Shown here piece by piece: positions 21,745 through 31,557 of a stretch of 64,000 nt of DNA. A model generated the notes under the pieces. It was not told where the DNA came from. It did no database searches and saw only the letters and a program-made list of their open reading frames with translations. This DNA comes from Brachionus manjavacas (lineage: Eukaryota; Rotifera; Eurotatoria; Ploima; Brachionidae): assembly GCA_019054805.1 (NCBI GenBank), contig JAHQIY010000012.1, positions 1-64,000 on the forward strand, given 5' to 3'. Both the position numbers and the translations under genes were made by a program. How positions within the stretch are numbered: the stretch's first letter is position 1; the number at the start of each line of letters is the position of its first letter.

Positions 21745-22719
21745 ATGGATTCAATTGAAAATACCTTGGACGAAATAAGCAAGCTTCTTTTGCATGCTGA
21801 ACAAGACTGTGGAAATTCGAGGAACATTTTTGCCGAAATTAAGCATAGATTACTTTCTATTGAAGAAACATTCAACCAGTTGTCAAGAGATTATCAACAA
21901 TTACTTAAATCTCATTATTCTATTAATCAATTGAATGCAAATGAATTAACCAGAAAATCTCAAGAGTTGGCTGAGCTTGAAGCTTTATTGCAAAGTCTAC
22001 AGACCAAATTAGCTACTTTAAAAGAAAACTTAGCAACAACAAGAAAAAGAAATGATGATTTCATTAGAACAACTGTCAGATCCCACATAGGCGCTCTTAT
22101 TCAAATCTTTAATTGCTTTAAACATTTGGTAGAAAATTTCCGAAATGATTTGAATGCTAAAATCAATACGAAGAGAAATATTCTTCAAAATATCTTAGGT
22201 TTTAGGAACAAATTTAATGGACATGTGAGTGATATACGCCAAAGAAGAAACAATCTTATCAATTTGGAAAATAGGAGAAACGAGCTATTTAATAACCAAC
22301 AACTTTACATTCAAGATTATGAGATTTATTTAAAGAAATGGGAAGAAATTATTTCTGGTCAAGATCCTGAACTAACAAATTTAGAAAGGATACTGAACGA
22401 TACGTTGCGCAGACATGCTAAACATGTTGATAATCAGATAAAAGTCGAGTTTACAAACTTAGAAAATTCAATAGCGACCGAAGCAGAGTCTGATCGGATG
22501 ATTAATAATAGTCTAAGAAATTGTAAAGAATCTATAGCAGGAAGTGAGCTGGCAATAGAAAACATAAATGAAAGATGTGTAGATAGAGGAGACAGTTGGA
22601 ATGATAATTTTATAGTGACTTTTGTGTTTATTCTTCTGGCAGGTTATCTTTTAAACTTGTTTTTTTTTAATTTTTTGCAATTTTTAGAAACCGATTTTTT
22701 TGAAAATTCATTTGCATGA
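21745..22719 (+). CDS. tail-anchored coiled-coil protein B, 324 aa
   Basis: Intact frame. I start it at the first true ATG (21745, MDSIENTLDEISKLL). The N-terminal coiled coil contains SRDYQQLLKSHYS, then NDDFIRTTVRSHIG, matching the positions of NDYTALETQH and EEFVRR in protein A. A second coiled-coil half runs to about 285, with a C-terminal membrane segment about 290-312 (FIVTFVFILLAGYLLNLFFF) and a longer tail than its paralogues. No signal peptide. Paralogue of 18856-19815 and 28749-29639, in the opposite orientation. The family is not recognised; a membrane-attached cytosolic scaffold or tether is only an inference from shape. Confidence 0.8.
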   Translation: MDSIENTLDEISKLLLHAEQDCGNSRNIFAEIKHRLLSIEETFNQLSRDYQQLLKSHYSINQLNANELTRKSQELAELEALLQSLQTKLATLKENLATTRKRNDDFIRTTVRSHIGALIQIFNCFKHLVENFRNDLNAKINTKRNILQNILGFRNKFNGHVSDIRQRRNNLINLENRRNELFNNQQLYIQDYEIYLKKWEEIISGQDPELTNLERILNDTLRRHAKHVDNQIKVEFTNLENSIATEAESDRMINNSLRNCKESIAGSELAIENINERCVDRGDSWNDNFIVTFVFILLAGYLLNLFFFNFLQFLETDFFENSFA

Positions 22720-23102
22720 CGTTGCAAAATCAGTTTTTTTTTTCAGTTAGAACTTGAATTTTTTAATTTTTAATTAAGCGAAAAAAAAATGAAAGATTTT
22801 TGCTGATAATAATTCTAAATAAAAAAAATAAAAAAAAAGGCAGCAGTCTCAATTTTGATACAAAAAACCAAAACAAAAAATAAAAAATCCGAAACTTAAG
22901 TTCTGAAGGAACAGAGCATGTTCTGTAAATTGAAGCATCTAATTTTCTGATTCTGCACAATTCTGCCATGGCAAAAAAAATTGAATAAAAGTCTTTAAAA
23001 GATATAAATATTAATATTTGAAAGGTAAAAATTGGTCATAAAATCCAAGGTGCCAAATAAAAGTGGTAAAAAAATTTTTCCTTTAAAAATGAAGCGAACA
23101 TA
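22720..23102. other. AT-rich spacer
   Basis: No supported gene. The Tigger element begins at 23103. Confidence 0.3.
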
Positions 23103-23280
23103 CAGTTGTTCCCTGGTTATATCATCCTATTTGTCCGAGGGGGTCAAAAATGATATAAATGAGGCATGATATAAATGAAAAATTTTATTTAAAAAAAAAT
23201 TAAAAAATCTATGCATATTTCATACAAATAAAGTCTAGTTCTTTAGTTTAAAATAGTCTACAATTGTTAATTATTATTTT

Positions 23281-23505
23281 TATTTATTTATTTATTTGTT
23301 TTCTGTACCGAGCTAAAGTTCCTTCAGAATAAGTTAAAAATAAAATAAAAAAAAAATAAAATAAAAAAAAAATAAAATAAAAATAAAATTAAAGTTAATA
23401 GAATGAGATAAAAAAAAAGAATCAAAATAGAGTAAATAAGCTAAAAAAACGAAAGTTGAAAAGACATAAATTGGAGAAGATTGTTACATGTGGCACATGT
23501 TTAAA
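23281..23505 (-). repeat. LINE 3' tail inside the Tigger element (left, minus)
   Basis: Reverse complement ends AGCTCGGTACAGAAAACAAA and (TAAA)n. Together with 24168-24365 it forms a roughly 200-bp inverted repeat whose outer parts include ACATGTGCCACATGTAAC. Confidence 0.7.
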
Positions 23506-23653
23506 TAGTTCAAGTTTCAGTTCAAGTTTCTTTATCAAAAATAGCATTTCTGCTTTTGTCCAACAATTGACACAAGACACTTTAAACCATACATTATTGT
23601 GGGGCCTGACAAGCTTCTAATAATATTCTCAACTTCTTTTGAAAATGATATTC

Positions 23654-23985
23654 TCACTCTTCTGACACCATTTTTCCTCTCGGGTCTATCTTTATATTTT
23701 TCTTAAGTAATGTGTTCAATATTAAGACCATCAATTCGAACAGCATTAAAGAAGGTTTCAAGTCTATGATTATCTCTAACATTCCATTTTGTATTCTACA
23801 TTTTTTTGTTGTTCTCGTATCGGCTTCTTTAAGATATTTTCCTTTGTATTTAAGAATTTTAGAAATACATGATGTATCACAGCCATGTTGCGATCGCTTC
23901 ATTAGTAATTTTTTGTATTTGTTTAATTTCAATTATGTCTAATTTATTTAGAACTGTTAATGCTTTTCTTTACGGCCGACTATTT
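23654..23985 (-). pseudogene. Tigger/pogo transposase N-terminal remnant
   Basis: Read on the minus strand from about 23985: MSEKIVGRKEK, then VLNKLDIIEIKQIQK, then CDTSCISKILKYKGKYLKEA, KKCRIQNGMLEIIIDL. This follows the CENP-B/pogo helix-turn-helix pattern (LDIIE..., S-ISKILK-K-KYLE, then the start of the second HTH). At least two frame changes; the DDE catalytic region is absent. The terminal repeats around it support the class. Confidence 0.6.
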
Positions 23986-24167
23986 TTTCACTCATTTTTT
24001 TTCTTTGCTTAAAAAAATTTCACTTGTCAATGACTAATTGTTTATAAAAAAAAATTAAATGCAAGAAAAAAATGATATAAGTTAATTAGTTATGAGTATA
24101 CTATTTGTCTTATTTTGATGCATGATACAAGTGAAACATGATATAAGTGAACTTGATATAACTATTT

Positions 24168-24365
24168 TAACATGTGCCACATGTAACAATCTTTTCCAAT
24201 TTAGGTCTTTTCAACTTTCATTTTTTTAGCTTATTTACTCTATTTTGATTTTTTTTTTTATCTAATTATATTAACTTTAATTTTATTTTAATTTTATTTT
24301 TTATTTTATTTTTAACTTTTTCTGAAGGAGCTCTTGCTCGGTACAGAAAACAAATAAATAAATAA
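24168..24365 (+). repeat. LINE 3' tail inside the Tigger element (right, plus)
   Basis: CATGTGCCACATGTAACAATC, a T-rich body, then TCTGAAGGAGCTCTTGCTCG and an (AAAT)n end. It is the inverted partner of 23281-23505. It was inserted after, or together with, the Tigger copy. Confidence 0.7.
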
Positions 24366-24987
24366 TGGATAAAAAAACAATGTAAAAGTATTGACGTCCG
24401 TTTGTCTTTTAAAGATGATTGATATAAATGAGGCTTGATACAAGTTCATGTTGATATTACCGAGGTACGACTGTAAATTATTGTTTTTTCCAAAAAATCT
24501 CTTAAATTAAAATTGCTTTTTAAGTAAAATAATCTTCAGTATTTGTTTAAAATATTTAAAAACAAAAGCCTGGATTTTTTATAAGTTAAAATCTAAAATT
24601 ACTTTTAGCAATTTGTTAAGCTGGTGGTTCGGGAGGGGAGAATAAAAAGATAAGTTTATTTAATTTTAATGATTTGTTTATCTGGAGGAGCTATCTACTA
24701 ATGACCCCTCAAATTAGAAACTAAAAATCTATTTATAAAAGAAATTGTCTGCAGACATAAATTAAATAAAAGAAAGAGAGATAAAGAAAAGAAACAGTTT
24801 ATTATAAACACTCTTGTGTGCACAACAAATTTTTACATACAACTCAAAAACCTTTTTTCCTCTACAAGTAATACATGTAAATTATTTAAATTTATCTAAG
24901 CTCTTAAAAGTTAGCAAAAGCAGGACCAATCGAAGAATTTTGGGAAAATAATAAAAGCTAAAACTTATGAGGGTGATTGAAAGGCCA

Positions 24988-25008
24988 GGGTTAGGGTTAA
25001 CCCTAACC
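24988..25008. repeat. head-to-head telomere-like palindrome
   Basis: GGGTTAGGGTT directly abuts AACCCTAACC, giving a 21-bp near-perfect palindrome of TTAGGG-type units. It lies immediately upstream of the MULE fragment. The flanking 24476-24987 is AT-rich with no gene seen. Confidence 0.6.
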
Positions 25009-25016
25009 TTCCAGGT

Positions 25017-25211
25017 TTTGATATAATATTAGATAATATTCTCATACTATTAGATGAAGATATTTTCAAATTTGTAAATTACTTTGTGAAAACTTGGCAT
25101 AAAGGAAAATATGGACCGGCTTGGAATCCATTTGATAATTCTGGGCAAAGGACAAACAACCATCTTGAAGGTTACCATGCTAAATTGTCGTCATTTGGCA
25201 AAAAAAATTAA
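25017..25211 (+). pseudogene. MULE-type transposase C-terminal fragment
   Basis: Open frame FDIILDNILILLDEDIFKF, then KYGPAWNPFDNSGQRTNNHL and EGYHAKLSSFGKKN to a stop. The sequence RTNN-hydrophobic-EG-Y/W-H is characteristic of the helical C-terminal part of Mutator-like transposases. It has no start or DDE core, so it is a short relic. It differs from the FLYWCH-type MULE relic at 31269-31515. Confidence 0.65.
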
Positions 25212-25607
25212 TGTTCTATCTTTTATTAATATGATAAAAAATTAGAGGTGAGTTCAATTTTATAACTCAACATAAATCTCTTAAATTAATATTTTAAATG
25301 TTATTTTTTTACTCATTATTTTTGTGATTATTTTCTATAATTAAAAAAAATCACAAAAAAAAAATTATCGCTATCTATTTGTTAAAATTGTCAGAAATTA
25401 TATTGTTTCTGACAATCTTGACTAAAATTTAAATTTTTAGGATTTTGTTAGATATGTCATCAAATCCACTTGAATTTTTATTTACGAAAATTTTATTTTT
25501 TATCACTTGTTTATGATTTTTTTCGAAAAAACGTTAGCTAAAAAGTGCTCTAAAAGTTTCGGCAATTTTATCAGGTAAAGATCTATTTATTTCCATCCTC
25601 AAAAAGC

Positions 25608-25867
25608 GGTTTTGTGAAATTCAATATAAAATGATACAAAGAACAAAAAAAAAGTAAAAAAATATGAGTAACTTTTTTCTAAAGGTTTAAACTTAGTTCT
25701 TTAAATGCAGCATAGTGCGATATTCAAGGTTACATCAAATATCAAATTAAACTTCAATAAAATCGAGCGTAGTGCATTTTACAGAGATTTTGCAAATTAT
25801 TAGAAGATATTGACAGTTGATGCAACTTTGAATGTTGCACCTTTGTTCTTTTGAAGTTCACAAAACC
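25608..25867. mobile_element. palindromic MITE, family of 27834
   Basis: It starts GGTTTTGTGAAATTCAATA and ends with the inverted match GAAGTTCACAAAACC. The flank CAAAAAGC is repeated at 25600-25607 and 25868-25875. Internal motifs (GGTTTAAACTTAGTTCT, GATGCAACTTTGAATGTTGC) are shared with 27834-28199. It is a shortened copy. Confidence 0.7.
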
Positions 25868-26227
25868 CAAAAAGCTGAGAAACGAATTTATTTGTATATT
25901 ATTGTATCAAAAAAAAATTGTTTTCTTTTTCATGAAGTTTGTAAGGCAGCTTTTCTTTAAGACATGGTTAAAAAAAAATATTTATAATAGGAAAAATTTA
26001 AATTAAGTAGAGTTTAAATTTTGAGTTGGTTTGTAAAATTAAATTTTTTTGATGTTCAATAAAATTTCTGCTTAGGTAAAAAATTTTTTTTTTTAAATAT
26101 TTATTATCTGCCAAAATTTTTAATTTTATTTAGCCTTAACAAAAAAATTATTTTAAGTGTTATTAAATAATTTTTGCAATCATTATAATGACGACAAAAA
26201 ATTAATAAAAAAATTCAATCAATAAGA

Positions 26228-26747
26228 TCAGTTTATTCTCAAAGAACAGTCTGGTCCGGAATATTGGGGTCTGCATAGACAAAAAAATCGATCCTTAGTA
26301 TAAATATTTTTTGTACACACTCCTCCATTTAGACATCTTAGCTTATCACAAGAAATCGCGCTATCTAAAGAGAAAACAATTAGCTTTTTGAGCTTAAAAA
26401 TTAAAAAATTTAAATTTACTCGGATCTATTAGAGTGATCCGAATGCTGTCATCGTTGCAAAAGTCGTTGCCATTGCACCAACACCAGTAAACATTGTTGT
26501 GAATAGCGCATCCGTTGTCCGGAATTTGGTAGTCAAATTTCTCATTTAAATCATCAATACAGCCGCGAGTAATCACCCCAGTGGAATTGGTGCGAATGTA
26601 GCAACGCGATGAACATGACACTGAGCTCACATCATAAACTTTAGCCACTGTAAGACCACAATTTCTGTCCATACTGGAGCACTGAAGACAAGCAAGACCA
26701 AAAGTACACTTGATTAGAGCCAGCAGGACCAAAAGCAATTTAATCAT
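26228..26747 (-). CDS. secreted Ly6/uPAR-like plus EGF-like protein, 154 aa
   Basis: Two exons: 26747-26420 and 26364-26228, separated by a 55-nt GTAAAT...TTTAG intron. Frame is kept across the junction (LIDP|NSAISC). Residues 1-17 are a signal peptide. The LU (three-finger) domain begins LACLQCSSMDRNCG, continues with VSCSSRCYIRTNS and TRGC, and ends in WCWCNGNDFCND, with the usual final Cys-Asn. The second exon supplies a complete EGF-like module, CDKLRCLNGGVCTKN then FFCLCRPQYSGPDC, with six cysteines. No GPI or membrane segment follows, so it is probably secreted. The LU-EGF combination in so small a protein is unusual. Each domain call is strong; the junction is by eye. Confidence 0.85.
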
Positions 26748-26943
26748 CGTTGTTGCGTTGTTGTTGAGAATTTGTCGTCTATTGAGACTAGTTTAAAAGG
26801 ATACAATTTATATAGATATTAAGTTATGTAATTCAAGTTCGGATTCAAAATGTATCTAGTTACGACCAAAAGTATATTTTACAAGTTTATGAGCTAAAAG
26901 ATACAAAAGAGATTTAAAAAGTATTTATTTAGAAACAAAAAAA

Positions 26944-27144
26944 TTAAATTTCATTTTTTGTTTTGTAATCCAAAGGAGTTAGTTGCTGAACAGGCTGGTC
27001 TTTTGGTATTTGACTTGGGTCTACTTCAATCCATTGTTCTTCAAGAATGTGCACGCCAGGAATTTTTTTGAATACTGGCCGATTGATTTCTGCTCGGCTT
27101 ACCGACTGAATAATCAAAATTAAAATAATTAAATTGGATTTCAT
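26944..27144 (-). CDS. small secreted peptide, 66 aa
   Basis: Intact frame with a clear signal peptide (MKSNLIILILIIQSVSRAE, residues 1-18). The mature peptide of about 48 residues has no cysteines and is rich in Pro, Ile and Gln (KKIPGVHILEEQWIEVDPSQ). It lies 200 bp upstream of the LU-EGF gene on the same strand. No family recognised; it could be a full small gene or the first exon of a longer one. Confidence 0.5.
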   Translation of the reverse strand: MKSNLIILILIIQSVSRAEINRPVFKKIPGVHILEEQWIEVDPSQIPKDQPVQQLTPLDYKTKNEI

Positions 27145-27833
27145 TTTCGATCTGAAAGCTAATATGTCACAATCGAAAATTTATAGCAAATAATCTAAGT
27201 TTACTTGTATACAAAGATCAAGCAGAGTATCAAATTAGTTTGAATTTTAATTAAAAAACTCAATGGGTATTTGGCTCAAGATTGAATTTTATGAAGTTGG
27301 ATTCTTTGAAAATTTCTTGCTGTTTCTTTTTGCTTTGACTTTAAATTTTAATTTTTAAATAAAATCTTTTCCGAAACAATCATTTTAAAATTGTTTGACT
27401 GTTAAAGAAGATAAATATATCTAAATAACCCACTGTCTTTCCAAGTCAAAAAAGATTTCAATTAATTATTTTTCAATTTTATTTTGAAGTCCAATGTTGC
27501 AGAAAGTCGTATCAAGTAAAGAAAGTTTACAAAGAAGGACAATTATACTGATTAGAGAATTTAGAAACTTGGTCTATAAGAACTGTCTTAGCAAGTTAAA
27601 ACTTACTTAGCTTAAATGAAAAGAAAAAAAACTTGATAAAGATGATTTTATTTTACAATTTTAAAATTGTTAGAAAATTATGAAAATAGATGTCGTGTTT
27701 AAAATTTGATAAACAACTTGTAAGAAGAAGCAACAAAAGATCAAAATTTTTTACGAATAGAGAATTGGTGGAACAATTTTTTTATTTAAGTAAGATATTT
27801 TGCGTACTAAAAGTTCATTATCATGATAATCAA
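27145..27833. other. AT-rich spacer
   Basis: No supported gene. Confidence 0.3.
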
Positions 27834-28199
27834 GGTTTTGTGAAATTCAGTACAAAATGAAAAAAAGAACAGAAAAAATGTAAAAAAAATTGAATGACTT
27901 TTTTTCTAAAGGTTTAAACTTAGTTCTGTAAATGCAATATAGTGCAATTTTCAAAGTTGCATCAAATATCAAAGCCTGCTAAATTTGCAGAGTTATGAAG
28001 AAATTAAATTTCAATATAATTAAGCAAAGTGCATTTTGCAGAGATTCTGCACACCATTAGCAGACTTTTACAGTTGATGCAACTTTGAATGTTGCACCAT
28101 GCTGCATTTACAGAATTTATTTAAAACTTTTAGATAAAAAGTTATTAAATTTATTAATACTTTGTTCTGTTCTTTTGTACTGAACTTCACAAAACCGAT
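27834..28199. mobile_element. palindromic MITE with 9-bp flanking duplication
   Basis: Left end GGTTTTGTGAAATTCAGTAC and right end its inverted match GTACTGAACTTCACAAAACC. The flank GATAATCAA occurs at 27825-27833 and again at 28200-28208. The interior contains paired TGCAACTTTGA/TCAAAGTTGCA blocks, so most of the element can fold back. Nine bases would suit a MULE, whereas the sister copy at 25608 shows eight, so the superfamily is uncertain. Confidence 0.75.
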
Positions 28200-28208
28200 A
28201 ATCAAAAT

Positions 28209-28748
28209 GTACTCAAATTAAATTCATAGTAAATTCAGACACGGAAAAGAGTAATCAATTATAGATTCGATAAAATATTTATATAGGTTTCCTAGTGTGT
28301 AATAATTAAGGGTTTAGGTTTTTTGTTTGACAATATTTTTTACTAAGTTCAACCGTGAACTACAACGCTGTTTTATTTCATCAACCATTGGGGTAAAGGT
28401 TAATTTTGAATCAAATTTTAGACCTAATTAATTGAGTCAGAAAAAATTTGTCAGCAAATCATTTATTTTTGGTAGATGGTTAAATAAACGCCTTTTTTGG
28501 GTTTTTATAAAAAAGTTAATCGGAAAATGAAAACTTCCAATTTTAATCACGATAAATATTGAAAAATTGTACCCAACAAGAAATTCATCTGTGCAAAAAA
28601 TTTATTTGGAAATCAATTACAATTAAGAAAAAATTTTTTGATTTGATTTCTAAAAATGAAATAAAGTCTTAAAATGAAAAAATATCTATATGAACATTAT
28701 AATTCTTACAAAACTAATTAATCTCAATACGAACTCGATATTAATTCA
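28209..28748. other. AT-rich spacer
   Basis: No supported gene. Confidence 0.3.
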
Positions 28749-29639
28749 TCACTTAATAAATAAATAGTCTAAAATAAAAAATAAAAATACACCAATAATC
28801 AATAGAAAATTACTTTTTTCCCTGATTGGCAAAGGAATTCTTATTTGGGCGTTCCAACGGTTTAAAATATTCAAAATATTACTATTTCTACGCTGAAAAT
28901 CCAAAATTTTGTTTCTTACATTAGTCAAAAATCTAACAAAATCATTAACTTTTTCTTTTGCATTTGTCAAATCAGTAGGTAAATTGGACAGCAAATCTAT
29001 TTCATTTTTGTGTTTTAATCTTTTTCTGTCTTTATTTGCTCTTCCGGACTTCAAAAAGGAATTTTTTCGCTGTAGTCTATCTTCATCAAGATTCGAAAGG
29101 TGATTTATTAATGGTTCCAAATTTATTTCTTCTGGTAAAGCTGGTAAACCAGTATCACATAGAGTAATAATAGCCTGCAAATGTTCACTAATGCATCTGT
29201 ATTGAACGAGTAAATTTTGATCATTTGAAATAGAGGTATCACTTTCTGCAATTGTCTGAGAAATATGTTGACGAATTTGTGCCAAAACCTCATTTGCATT
29301 GTCACATATAGTCTGAATTATTGAGCGAATACATTTTTCACAGCAACATTTTTCACTATTTATCAAATGCTCGATGTTCTTTATGTTCGATTGAGTTGCA
29401 GAAATTTGGGCCTTAGCTGCAGCTATATTTTCAGTGATTTGTCTCAGTTTAGTTTCATGAGGGTCCAAAATAGATTCATGTGCTTGTCTAAGGGATTTAT
29501 AGTTCTCATTTAAACTATTCACTCCACTTTTGAAAGCCATAAAGTCATTTACTAATTTGCTCACAAAAAATTTTGTATTTGCGATGGACTGTATATTTTG
29601 GGCTAAGTACTGGTCAATTTCTCTAATCAAATTTTCCAT
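28749..29639 (-). CDS. tail-anchored coiled-coil protein C, 296 aa
   Basis: Intact single-exon frame from ATG at 29639. The N-terminal coiled coil contains NENYKSLRQAHES, aligning with NDYTALETQH (A) and RDYQQLLKSHYS (B). A Cys cluster SEKCCCEKCIRSII sits where A has CSRNCDEEFVRR. The linker GLPALPEEINLEPL parallels the LPGVASPPLQPFD of A. The C-terminal membrane segment (about 276-295, FLLIIGVFLFFILDYLFIK) closely resembles the end of A (FLIFFFDCLISKKY). No signal peptide. Third member of the local paralogous family; function unknown. Confidence 0.8.
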   Translation of the reverse strand: MENLIREIDQYLAQNIQSIANTKFFVSKLVNDFMAFKSGVNSLNENYKSLRQAHESILDPHETKLRQITENIAAAKAQISATQSNIKNIEHLINSEKCCCEKCIRSIIQTICDNANEVLAQIRQHISQTIAESDTSISNDQNLLVQYRCISEHLQAIITLCDTGLPALPEEINLEPLINHLSNLDEDRLQRKNSFLKSGRANKDRKRLKHKNEIDLLSNLPTDLTNAKEKVNDFVRFLTNVRNKILDFQRRNSNILNILNRWNAQIRIPLPIREKSNFLLIIGVFLFFILDYLFIK

Positions 29640-31268
29640 TATTTTACCTAACTACTTTACAATTTAAAAAGTCCTATTAAGAATTTAATTTTTTACTCTA
29701 GAACTATTGTGTTATAATGCTATGAATTTGGATTACGTAATGCAAAGCTGAAATTAGTTACGTAAGTGTGACAACATGGAAAAGGTAAGTCGTTTAGGAT
29801 GCAGGAACCAACATAATTTAAATTAATTATTAAAATTCATAATCAGAACCAGTGTTGGCTAAATAAAATTGATAATCAATTTGCTGCAAACAAATTAAAA
29901 ATTAAAAATTCTCATTAATTAGATAATTGAAAATTTAAATGAGAAAATAACTAAAATTTAAATACTTAGTAAAAAAATATTTTTTAAAGAAAATTAGAAG
30001 CAGTTTTGAATAGCAAAAACTAGTAACGCACAAACATTCCTTTATTAAAGATTAGACAATATTAATATAAATTTAATACTTATGAAATTTTTTTTGAAAA
30101 AAGCTTCATTTATGAAAAACATAATTGTTCAGTCGGACAGTAGTTTATTGGTTTGTCCTACTTTCCTTTTAAGATTTTGTCGAAAAAAATGCCCTTAAAT
30201 ATTTTAAGGGGTTTGAAAAGATATTTTTCTTACAAGTAAATCTTGTTAGAAAATGTTTAAATTTAAATAAATAATTAAGCAATGTAAAAAAGACAACTAT
30301 TATAAAAGAAAAATTGTTGTGAATAAAAAAAAAACTTTTAAAGATTAATTTGTTTTTGAAATTTATAATTTTCATTTTATTACTTGAATAAAATAAAAAA
30401 AAAAAAAACTTGAAACTTTTAACTCTATTACACTTCTGATTTTGACTTTTAACATGTTTTTTTTTTAAATCGAGTTCAGTAGCTTTCGATTGGTATGTTT
30501 ATCTTCAAAATAATATCATGTTTTGGGCTGAATAAGTAGGGGTATGCAAAATTAGAAGGGGCCTGCAGACACTTTTTAAAGGGTTTGCAACACAATTTTG
30601 CTCAATATCAACCGAAGCTTTTCATATAATGTTAAAAATCATAACGTATTCTGAAAGATCATAAAATTTGCTACAATTTGGTATATTTAACATTATTAAA
30701 AAAATCTTTCTCTTCGAAAAAATGTAGGGTCTGCAAATACTGATTTTCAAATAAATTTCTGAAATACGCAATTCAAATCAAGAGTTTTTTAGATAAAAAT
30801 TTTAAATTACTAATTTTTTAATCAATTTTTTGATTAATTAAAATCTAAATTTTTATTTTTTTTTAAATTAAAATAGTTTTCATTAAAAAAAATTTCTAAG
30901 GTTGAAATTACCAAGTTTTTAAATTTTTGTTATTTTCTCATAATTTAGATAAGTACTTAGGTATCATAGTTATGCTTGCTATTTGTTATGGATTTCGGAT
31001 TTTACAAGTGCGGTAGAGGGAGTGTCAAATTTACGATAATATTAAGTTTAAGTATAATAAAGAATAAGCTTATTTAATTTAAAAAAAATTTGTTTTTATT
31101 ATTGATAAAATTTTTAAATGCTCAAAAAAAAAATTAAAATAAATAAATGCTTTTATTCCAAATTTTTTTTAATCAACTAATAATTTGATACAAAATGATA
31201 TTTTGTCAACAAATGACAATTTTTATTTTAATTGAGATATTCTGCTGAGAAAAATTTAATGCTTATTT
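29640..31268. other. AT-rich spacer
   Basis: No supported gene on either strand. Frames at 30169-30375 are Phe/Lys low-complexity. Confidence 0.3.
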
Positions 31269-31515
31269 CTAATTTAAATTGCCATAAGTATTGCTATGTT
31301 CCAACTTAATACCATCTATAAAAGAATAAATAACAGGACTTTTATTAATAATTGTTTGTAGAGCATTATGCCACCCTTCATTCTTATTAATACTCCTCGG
31401 TAAATCTTCACAATTACGTTCATACACGCTTTATATTGCATGCGGATATTTAGGTTCCTTACGGCCTACACCCTTGCCTCTTTTTAATTCACCAATATAC
31501 GTCGACTCAATATTT
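31269..31515 (-). pseudogene. FLYWCH-MULE-type transposase C-terminal relic
   Basis: Minus-strand frame IESTYIGELKRGKGVGRKEP, then SVYERNCEDLPRSINKNEGW, HNALQTIINKSPVIYSFIDG and IKLEHSNTYGNLN, with one stop. The order YIG, RGRR-like, W/YER, DLPR, NEGWHN, then P-IY-FID-hydrophobic-K-E matches the end of FLYWCH-associated MULE transposases. Truncated at both ends. Confidence 0.65.
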
Positions 31516-31557
31516 CAAAAAAAAATATGATATTTTTTATATGATATAAAAAGTTTC

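Larger units (their letters stand above)
23103..24473 (-). mobile_element. pogo/Tigger-type DNA transposon with nested LINE tails
   Basis: Terminal inverted repeats CAGTTGTTCCCTGGTTATATCA (left) and CAGTCGTACCTCGGTAATATCA (right, reverse complement) lie inside TA duplications (23101-23102 and 24474-24475), as expected for Tc1/pogo elements. Subterminal GATATAAATGAGGCATGATA motifs recur at both ends. The interior holds a decayed transposase on the minus strand, flanked by two LINE tails in inverted orientation. Confidence 0.8.

Noticed and set aside
26420-26747. Three-finger toxin
   Set aside because: The LU fold is shared, but a linked EGF module and metazoan gene structure fit an ordinary Ly6-type secreted protein.
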